DNA from: CAINDI01 sp037127585
GTDB taxonomy: Bacteria > Verrucomicrobiota > Verrucomicrobiia > Palsa-1439
Reading direction: 5' to 3'
Length of the DNA: 64,000 nucleotides
Assembly (NCBI GenBank): GCA_037127585.1
Contig: JBAXYB010000002.1
Location: 1-64,000 of the forward strand
Below the pieces are notes generated by a model. The model was not told the DNA's origin and did no database searches. It saw nothing but the letters and a program-made list of their open reading frames with translations. Shown piece by piece: positions 59,011-64,000 of this stretch (the first letter of the stretch is position 1; every line of letters starts with the position of its first letter). Position numbers and translations under genes: made by a program.

Positions 59011-59036
59011 CGCGGCTCACAGAGCCGCGGCTACAC
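59011..59036. repeat. Single GTAG-type REP unit (family 2, copy C)
   Basis: Hairpin GCGGCTC-ACA-GAGCCGC followed by GGCTACACC, i.e. GTAG plus hairpin read on the minus strand. Between convergent rph and trxA, where it may act as a terminator. Confidence 0.6.
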
Positions 59037-59043
59037 CGGCTGG

Positions 59044-59376
59044 TTAGCCGATGTGGGCGGCTAACTTCTTTTCGAGGTCTTTCTTGCCGACCATGCCGAC
59101 GAGTTGCTCTTTCACGACGCCGCCTTTGAAGATGAGCAGGGTCGGGATTGCGCGCACGTTGAACTTGGTCGCGAGATCTTGATTTTCGTCGACGTTAATC
59201 TTGGCAATTTTGACCTTGCCGACTTTTTCGTCGGCGATTTCGTCGAGGACCGGCGCGATGGCTTTGCAGGGGCCGCACCATTCCGCCCAGAAATCCACAA
59301 GGACCGGCACGGTGGACTTCACGACTTCTTGATCGAAATTACTGCCGCTGATTGTGACAATATTGGCGCTGGCCAT
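59044..59376 (-). CDS. trxA: Thioredoxin
   Basis: 110 aa, the standard size. Active site FWAEWCGPCKAIAPVL, cis-Pro in RAIPTLLIFKGG and the C-terminal VGMVGKKDLEKKL. Cytoplasmic disulfide reductase; class II RNR is typically re-reduced by thioredoxin, so it may serve nrdJ. Ribosome-binding site GGAGA before the ATG. Confidence 0.97.
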   Translation of the reverse strand: MASANIVTISGSNFDQEVVKSTVPVLVDFWAEWCGPCKAIAPVLDEIADEKVGKVKIAKINVDENQDLATKFNVRAIPTLLIFKGGVVKEQLVGMVGKKDLEKKLAAHIG

Positions 59377-59436
59377 AAAAGGGTCTCCAGTTGGTTGATC
59401 GGTTAGATGCCGTTCGGTGTGGAACGGTTCAAAATT

Positions 59437-59931
59437 CTATTGGACTTGGCCTAATGAGAATAGGTAGCCGGCCACCGCCAGCGCCACAAGCATCGCGGCA
59501 ATGGCCAAGCCGACGTCGATGCCACTGATGGTTGCGGCTGCGGCCACCGGGCGAGCGGCCGGTGCAGGAGCCACGGTTGGGGCCGCGGCCGCCGGAGTCG
59601 CTGACGAAATTTGGGACGTGCCTTCTTCGCGCTTGAGTTTGACGGTCGGGCGCGGGGTTTCGGGCAGACCGGGCTTGGCGGCCGGCACTTGCACGCGCGA
59701 GGTGTCTTTCTTTGGCTTTGGTGTGGCCACGGGCATGCCCATGACGGCGGTCTCTTTCTTGGATTCGTCGTCAGTCGGGGCCGCGCCGGGCGCGGTGGCG
59801 GCTTTCAACCGGACGGTAGGCGTCGGTGAGCCAGCCGGTTTGACGGTCCCGGCTTGCGGTAAGTTAATGCGGACGGTGTCCTTCTTGGAATCGTCGTCAG
59901 GAACATTTTGAATCGGTTGCTCGTCAGCCAT
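59437..59931 (-). CDS. Repeat-bearing protein with C-terminal membrane anchor, unknown function
   Basis: 164 aa. Three imperfect repeats of D-D-x-S-K-K-D/E-T-x-R-I-x-x-P followed by P-T-V-R/K-L-K: KKDTVRINLPQ...PTVRLK, KKETAVMGMP, KKDTSRVQVPA...PTVKLK. An Ala/Pro-rich linker leads to one C-terminal membrane helix (GLAIAAMLVALAVAGYLFSL), so it is a tail-anchored, otherwise disordered cytoplasmic protein. The Ser/Thr repeats could be phosphorylation sites or a docking scaffold (inference). I recognise no named family. Confidence 0.7.
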   Translation of the reverse strand: MADEQPIQNVPDDDSKKDTVRINLPQAGTVKPAGSPTPTVRLKAATAPGAAPTDDESKKETAVMGMPVATPKPKKDTSRVQVPAAKPGLPETPRPTVKLKREEGTSQISSATPAAAAPTVAPAPAARPVAAAATISGIDVGLAIAAMLVALAVAGYLFSLGQVQ

Positions 59932-60017
59932 GGGATATATCCTCCGAAGTGCGGCGGCAGAATACGCGGCGGCAGGGCGGGCGTCAACTTCTTTGACGGT
60001 ATCCCGAAATGACCGGC

Positions 60018-61289
60018 TCAGGCTTTTTTGACGCAGCAGTGCAGGATGTCGTAGGGCTTGATGTCTTTGAGTTGTGGGCCGGTAACGAGATAGATGCTAT
60101 CGGTCAGCCGTTCGACGCTGCGGTGGTAGTCCCACCGGAGCATCGCGGTGTGTTGGACGACGAACCGCGGATCGTCATCCCGGAAACACGAGACGCAACT
60201 CGGGTCCGGCAGGCCAACGAGGAATTGGTCGGCGCTGAGGTTGTGCGCGGTCGTCTCATAGAAATCGGCAAACATGATGAACGACGCCGCAAATGGATGA
60301 TCGACGTAGCTGATGGCGCGGGTTTCGCCTTCGTCATCGCGCAAGCCGCGCGGCGCGGTGGGCGGGATGGCGTAGAGGTTTTCCAGAAGGTCGTTGCGGA
60401 TGGCGGCGAGCGAATCAATGCCCCAGGATTTGAGGCGTTCGCCATTGACGCCGTAGTTGAACACGGTGCCTTGGATCACCGCCCCGAGCGCCAGGCCCGG
60501 CCAGAGTTTCAACCGATGCGCCGGTAACGCGCCGCTGCCGGTACGAAAAAGTTTCGGGAACAACAGCGGTTTGACCGATTTGAGGCAAGTGAGATCCGGC
60601 ACGTCGTCGCCGCAGTAGTCGAGCAAGCCCATGTGGGACTCGATCAATTCATCCATGCGCTCCGGCTCCTGGAGGTAGTGGTTGAAAAGATGTTCGAGCA
60701 GGATTGTCTGGCCGTCGGCAAGAGTCAGGGAGAGGCCGGTCGGGGGTTGGTTGACGAGTTGCGGGCGGTGCCGTTTCAACAAGCAGTAGTAATAATTTGT
60801 GAAACTATTGGCGTCGAGGTGATGGATATTGGTCAGCAAGAGGGAATTGATAATGCCGTCCAAATCCTCGTCATCCACTCCTGCATCGGTGCTCCGGCAC
60901 CGGTAGAGGCCGCGCACTTGCGTATCGCCCCGCGTGAACACCCACGCCCGCGTATGGCCAAAATCCGTCGCATGCGCCTCGTCCTTCGGTTCGATCCGCG
61001 TGTAGGTCGTGTACGCGAAATTCATGTAATCGCGACTGCGGCGTTGAATGTGAGGCTCGCCGATTTGCGCCCAGGTGCGGCGTTCGGCTTCGGTCAACGT
61101 GCGGAGCGTTTTCTCGGGGCGCAATTCGTCCACATTCGGCTGGTCAAATTCGTACGCCTCAATTTTGAGATAGCCGCCCGTGGTGAGGCTCGCCAAACTC
61201 ACGTGTTGCGAGCCTTCATGCGTCAGCGGTAACCACCCCTCGGGGTAGTCCAGCGTATAAAGGCTCTCGGGATCGCTGTATTCAGGCAT
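60018..61289 (-). CDS. Protein of unknown function, DUF1444-like C-terminus
   Basis: 423 aa, no signal or membrane helix. The first ~130 residues (YTLDYPEGWLPLTHEGSQHV, GGYLKIEAYEF) resemble a PsbP/Mog1-like beta domain. The C-terminal third with LKSWGIDSLAAIRNDLLENL resembles DUF1444/YtpQ-type proteins. CVSCFRDDDPRFV and the final HCCVKKA contain paired cysteines. Not assignable to a function; flanked by the repeat protein and leuD. Confidence 0.65.
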   Translation of the reverse strand: MPEYSDPESLYTLDYPEGWLPLTHEGSQHVSLASLTTGGYLKIEAYEFDQPNVDELRPEKTLRTLTEAERRTWAQIGEPHIQRRSRDYMNFAYTTYTRIEPKDEAHATDFGHTRAWVFTRGDTQVRGLYRCRSTDAGVDDEDLDGIINSLLLTNIHHLDANSFTNYYYCLLKRHRPQLVNQPPTGLSLTLADGQTILLEHLFNHYLQEPERMDELIESHMGLLDYCGDDVPDLTCLKSVKPLLFPKLFRTGSGALPAHRLKLWPGLALGAVIQGTVFNYGVNGERLKSWGIDSLAAIRNDLLENLYAIPPTAPRGLRDDEGETRAISYVDHPFAASFIMFADFYETTAHNLSADQFLVGLPDPSCVSCFRDDDPRFVVQHTAMLRWDYHRSVERLTDSIYLVTGPQLKDIKPYDILHCCVKKA

Positions 61290-61311
61290 GCCAACCCTTT
61301 AAGCAGAAGCC

Positions 61312-61340
61312 TTGCCAGCCCGATTTCGATGCGCTACTTT
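61312..61340 (+). promoter_or_regulatory. Putative promoter of leuD (leaderless type)
   Basis: TTGCCA (61312-61317), a 17-bp spacer and TACTTT (61335-61340), 8 nt before the ATG at 61349, no Shine-Dalgarno sequence. Confidence 0.45.
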
Positions 61341-61348
61341 GCCCGCCT

Positions 61349-61897
61349 ATGAGCAAGATCATCCGTGGTCGGGCCTACGTGGTTCGCGACAATATTGACA
61401 CTGACCAAATCATCCCGGCCCAATATCTGGCACTGGTGCCGACGATTCCCGACGAATACGAAAAACTCGGCAGCTACGCGTTGTGTGGCCTCCCCAAAGA
61501 CCAATACCCGACTCCCTACGTTGCCGCCGGTACCACAAAGACCACGTACCCAATTGTCATTGCGGGTCGCAATTTTGGTTGTGGCAGCTCCCGCGAACAC
61601 GCGCCCATCGCGCTCGGGGCGACCGGTTGCACCGCCGTAGTCTCGGAAGGATTTGCCCGGATCTTCTTTCGCAATTGCGTGGCGACCGGCGAACTCTACC
61701 CCGTCGAAAGCACCCAACGCCTGTGCGATTTGGTGCAGACCGGTGACGAAGTTGAACTCGATCTCGATGCCAACACAGTCACGCTCCTCAAGTCCGGCCA
61801 GGTAGTGGCCACGAAACCACTCGGCGATGCACGGCCCGTCATTGATGTCGGCGGCATTTTCGAGTACGCCCGCGCCACCGGGATGATCAAGCGCTAG
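61349..61897 (+). CDS. leuD: 3-isopropylmalate dehydratase small subunit
   Basis: 182 aa. Swivelling domain of the aconitase family: RGRAYVVRDNIDTDQIIPAQ, then VIAGRNFGCGSSREHAPIAL (substrate-binding GSSREHA) and FARIFFRNCVATGE. It completes the enzyme with LeuC, encoded at 3199-4554. In most bacteria the two genes are adjacent; here they are about 57 kb apart, each with its own leaderless-type promoter. Convergent with the next gene, 4 nt apart. Confidence 0.92.
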   Translation: MSKIIRGRAYVVRDNIDTDQIIPAQYLALVPTIPDEYEKLGSYALCGLPKDQYPTPYVAAGTTKTTYPIVIAGRNFGCGSSREHAPIALGATGCTAVVSEGFARIFFRNCVATGELYPVESTQRLCDLVQTGDEVELDLDANTVTLLKSGQVVATKPLGDARPVIDVGGIFEYARATGMIKR

Positions 61898-61901
61898 CCG
61901 C

Positions 61902-62951
61902 TTACCGGCCCATCAGCCGGTGGACGAGCCACACGCCCACCACCGCGACCCCGGCAAGGATCATCCAGTACTTGTCCCACCACGATGCCGTGTCCTGTAA
62001 AATATCCGTGGACACCGGCGCCCCATCACTCGCCGCCGCGACAGCCGGTGCAGCGGGCGTGAGCCGGCGGTTTATCTCCGCCAGTTGGGCGCGCATCTTC
62101 TCCACCTGCGGGCGCAACTTCTTCAATTGCGATTCAGCGGCCGTCAATTCAGTTTGGGCGCGCAACCGATTGCTGCTTTCGACCCCGAGTTTGCCGTCAC
62201 CGGGAGACGGATTGGCCTTCGCCGGCTTCGCCGAGCCCTGCGCTCTCTCCAACCGGTGTTGCGCGGCGGCGAGTTCGGGCTCGAGTTGCTCGAGCTGCGG
62301 CTGCAAGACGACCCGCCACGCCGTCAACGCCTCCGTCGCTTGCCGGTTGGCGAGGGCTTCCGTCACCCCGCTGGGACGCAGCGCGAGCAAGGCGTCGTAA
62401 GCGCGCACGGCCTGCGGCCATTGTTTGGCTGCGAACGCGTCGTTTCCTTGTTTCATCAAGGTCTGGATATTGTCGCGCAGTTGCCGCTTCTCGCGTTCCT
62501 CCTTCGTGAGCCACGTGCCGTCGACTTTGACCATGCCGGCAGCGACCTTCTGGCGCTCTGCTTGCCACTGCGCGAGCCGGTCAGTGACCTCTTGTTCGTA
62601 CGACGAACCGGGATAGGTCGTCAGGAAGTTTTGCAATTCGCCAATCGCTTTATCATAGGCCACCACCGAAGCACTCGTGTCCGGATCCGGTCCAGTTTTG
62701 GCCAACGTCTGGTACGCCCGCTGCATGGCCACGACTCGCTTTTGTTCCGGGGTCCACCGCGCGAAAGTGGTCACGGTCGATTTGGGGATGACCTGGTTCT
62801 GCAAAATCGTGCCGCCAGCGATGGCCACCTCGATGGTGAGGTTGGACTCGGTCTCGCCGACGATGGTTCCTTCCACCGTCTTGCCGTCGTGGAGTTGGAT
62901 CGTGTCCGCCGACACGGTGGCCACCAACACGAATAGCCAACGCCACTTCAT
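61902..62951 (-). CDS. Secreted, C-terminally anchored protein with TPR-like and coiled-coil regions
   Basis: 349 aa. A signal sequence (MKWRWLFVLVATVSA) is followed by a small beta domain (DTIQLHDGKTVEGTIVGETE), a helical repeat region (about 85-215, with GNDAFAAKQWPQAVRAYDAL as a TPR-like unit), a coiled coil (QLKKLRPQVEKMRAQLAEIN) and a C-terminal membrane helix (YWMILAGVAVVGVWLVHRL). Function unknown; probably an envelope scaffold. The folB start overlaps in ATGA fashion upstream, so the three genes HAD-folB-this form an operon. Confidence 0.7.
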   Translation of the reverse strand: MKWRWLFVLVATVSADTIQLHDGKTVEGTIVGETESNLTIEVAIAGGTILQNQVIPKSTVTTFARWTPEQKRVVAMQRAYQTLAKTGPDPDTSASVVAYDKAIGELQNFLTTYPGSSYEQEVTDRLAQWQAERQKVAAGMVKVDGTWLTKEEREKRQLRDNIQTLMKQGNDAFAAKQWPQAVRAYDALLALRPSGVTEALANRQATEALTAWRVVLQPQLEQLEPELAAAQHRLERAQGSAKPAKANPSPGDGKLGVESSNRLRAQTELTAAESQLKKLRPQVEKMRAQLAEINRRLTPAAPAVAAASDGAPVSTDILQDTASWWDKYWMILAGVAVVGVWLVHRLMGR

Positions 62952-63298
62952 CGTTGCGTCCGGTAAATCTCGATCGCCACGTACTGCGAGCCGGGAATGC
63001 TGAATTTCTTCACTTCGACCGTTACCGCCACCGCGAGGCGCTTTTGCAGAATCGCCCCGGCAATTTCGTCGGCCACCGCTTCCACTAATTTGCGCGGCCG
63101 TTGCGCCACGACTTGTTTAACGAGGTCCGTGACGACGTCGTAGCCGGTGGTGGACGCTTCCATGTCGGTGCGGCCGGCCTCAGCGAGATCGCGTTCCATG
63201 ATCACCGTGACCAAGAGCCGTTGCGTGTGGGCCCGTTCGGCCGCCGTTACGCCGATGTTGGTTTGGACTTCTAAATCCTTGATTGTGATTTTATCCAT
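62948..63298 (-). CDS. folB: Dihydroneopterin aldolase
   Basis: 116 aa, usual size. MDKITIKDLEVQTNIGVTAA start, catalytic Glu in GVTAAERAHTQ, Tyr in TTGYDVVTDLV, and catalytic Lys in VTVEVKKFSIPGSQYVAI. Makes 6-hydroxymethyl-7,8-dihydropterin in folate synthesis. Overlaps the upstream HAD gene by 8 nt and the downstream gene by 4 nt. Confidence 0.9.
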   Translation of the reverse strand: MDKITIKDLEVQTNIGVTAAERAHTQRLLVTVIMERDLAEAGRTDMEASTTGYDVVTDLVKQVVAQRPRKLVEAVADEIAGAILQKRLAVAVTVEVKKFSIPGSQYVAIEIYRTQR

Positions 63299-63920
63299 GG
63301 TCGCTCAAACGTTGCTGCAATTCCCCGAGGTGCTCACAAATCCAGTCCGGCTGCGTCGCCTGAAGTGTCTCGCAATGATTGTACCCCGTCAAGACCGCGC
63401 ACGTGTGGACGCCGCCCGCCTTACCGGCGGCGATGTCGTGCTCCATGTCGCCCACGAAAACCGCTTCACCCGGCACGATCTGATTCTCCGCGAGGATCTG
63501 ATGAATCGCCTGCGTCTTATCCTCGATGCCGATGTACGCCTTCGTGACGTACCGGTCGACGCCGAACCGCCGGGCTTGCTGGTCATACGTGTGTTGGTCC
63601 ACCGTGCTGGCGATGAACACGCCAAGCTGCTGTTGCCGGCAAAACTCCAAAAACCCGAGCGTGTGCGGCAGCAATGTGATGGTGCCGAGCAGTTGGTGAT
63701 ACTCCGCGAGAAAGACTTCTTCCAGTTTCGCCTGCGGCACCTGCGGGATCCGGCGCTCGTAAAAACGGCGGACCGGCAAACAAAAATCCCGGCGAAACTC
63801 ATCCAGCGTCAACGCCGGCAACCCGAACATTTGAAAAACGTGATTAGTCGTTGCGAACACCGGCGGCAAGTCGTCCACCAGCGTGCCGGACCAGTCGAGG
63901 ATGACGTGCCGGATGTGCAT
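63291..63920 (-). CDS. HAD-superfamily hydrolase with DWSGT nucleophile loop
   Basis: 209 aa from the ATG at 63920 (upstream stop overlaps as TGATG). Motif I is VILDWSGTLVDDLPP: nucleophile Asp9, but the usual general-acid Asp two residues later is Ser11, a change also known in phosphonoacetaldehyde hydrolases (DWAGT). Motif II is FIASTVDQ, the motif III lysine probably lies in GIEDKTQAI, and motif IV is AVFVGDMEHDIAAG. The cap domain is of the phosphoglycolate-phosphatase type. In a folate operon it could be a dephosphorylating step for a pterin precursor (inference). Confidence 0.8.
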   Translation of the reverse strand: MHIRHVILDWSGTLVDDLPPVFATTNHVFQMFGLPALTLDEFRRDFCLPVRRFYERRIPQVPQAKLEEVFLAEYHQLLGTITLLPHTLGFLEFCRQQQLGVFIASTVDQHTYDQQARRFGVDRYVTKAYIGIEDKTQAIHQILAENQIVPGEAVFVGDMEHDIAAGKAGGVHTCAVLTGYNHCETLQATQPDWICEHLGELQQRLSDHG

Positions 63921-64000
63921 CAAGCTTTTTCACGGGCGCGCGGCGACCGCCGGTTGCGGTTGGCGAGTTCGTTGGTCTTGCGTTTGCGCAATTGCCGCTC
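63920..64000 (-). CDS. C-terminal end of an unidentified gene (partial)
   Basis: Reading from the window edge, 26 codons (ERQLRKRKTNELANRNRR, then SPRAREKA) run to a TGA at 63920-63922 that overlaps the HAD start as TGATG. The tail is strongly basic, as in ribosome- or RNA-binding proteins. Too little is visible to assign a product. Confidence 0.45.
   Translation of the reverse strand, partial: ERQLRKRKTNELANRNRRSPRAREKA

Noticed and set aside
1..64000. CRISPR arrays, rRNA operons, transposase genes or prophage genes
   Set aside because: No regularly spaced repeats, rRNA sequence, transposase, integrase or phage structural gene could be found on either strand.

Overview
The window is a GC-rich bacterial chromosome segment with tightly packed genes, many joined by ATGA or TGATG stop/start overlaps. 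Gene content points to the PVC group, most likely Verrucomicrobiota: clusters of Gfo/Idh/MocA oxidoreductases with a sulfatase-fold gene, a PilT next to an HD/PATAN regulator, an adenosylcobalamin-dependent (class II) ribonucleotide reductase, and an archaeal-type isopropylmalate dehydratase. This assignment is inference from gene content; there is no rRNA gene in the window.

Layout. 1-5 kb: end of a lipoate-ligase-like gene, a receiver/HD/PATAN regulator with pilT, then divergent leuC-sixA. 5-8.4 kb: a coupled rdgC/greA-like/release-factor-like operon, a tRNA-like relic, and two truncated divergent pseudogenes. 8.4-15.3 kb: a six-gene catabolic-looking operon (three oxidoreductases, a sugar-isomerase-like protein, a sulfatase-fold enzyme, a sulfotransferase) with a divergent AraC regulator. 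15.3-18 kb: MCE/MlaE lipid-transport genes without an ATPase, and ppx. 18-25.9 kb: a complete F-type ATP synthase operon ending in a cytidylate-kinase-like gene. 25.9-31.4 kb: purD, a protease-fold gene without its catalytic residues, a phosphatase-RpiB-SHMT fusion, a cupin and a cobalamin adenosyltransferase. 31.4-38.1 kb: a secreted protein, nrdJ with NrdR-like boxes, der and rsmB. 38.1-41 kb: an ECF sigma / anti-sigma / two Spy-like sensor operon and an A/T-richer lipoprotein. 41-47 kb: a nuclease-like protein, a dehydrogenase, an MFS carrier and an HlyD-ABC exporter. 46.9-52.7 kb: a sigma-54 activator divergent from a rhomboid/rhombosortase-like gene, then a B12 radical SAM protein and DUF2157/GDYXXLXY partners. 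52.7-64 kb: a PpiD-like chaperone, a glutamine amidotransferase, a universal stress protein, orphan parA, a BRCT gene, tRNA-Arg, rph, trxA, leuD, folB and a HAD hydrolase.

Themes. (i) Cobalamin use recurs: adenosyltransferase, class II RNR and a B12-binding radical SAM protein. (ii) Two families of REP-like palindromes (5' tetranucleotide GGAG or GTAG plus hairpin) are scattered through the right half; one lies inside a reading frame and another supplies the C-terminus of a membrane protein. (iii) At least eight genes have a -35/-10 pair whose -10 ends only 6-9 nt before the start codon, implying leaderless or nearly leaderless transcripts. (iv) leuC and leuD are about 57 kb apart instead of adjacent. 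The best candidates for something undescribed are the sigma-54 activator/rhombosortase module with its operator palindrome, the in-frame REP insertion, the three-enzyme fusion, and the sulfotransferase plus atypical-sulfatase operon.
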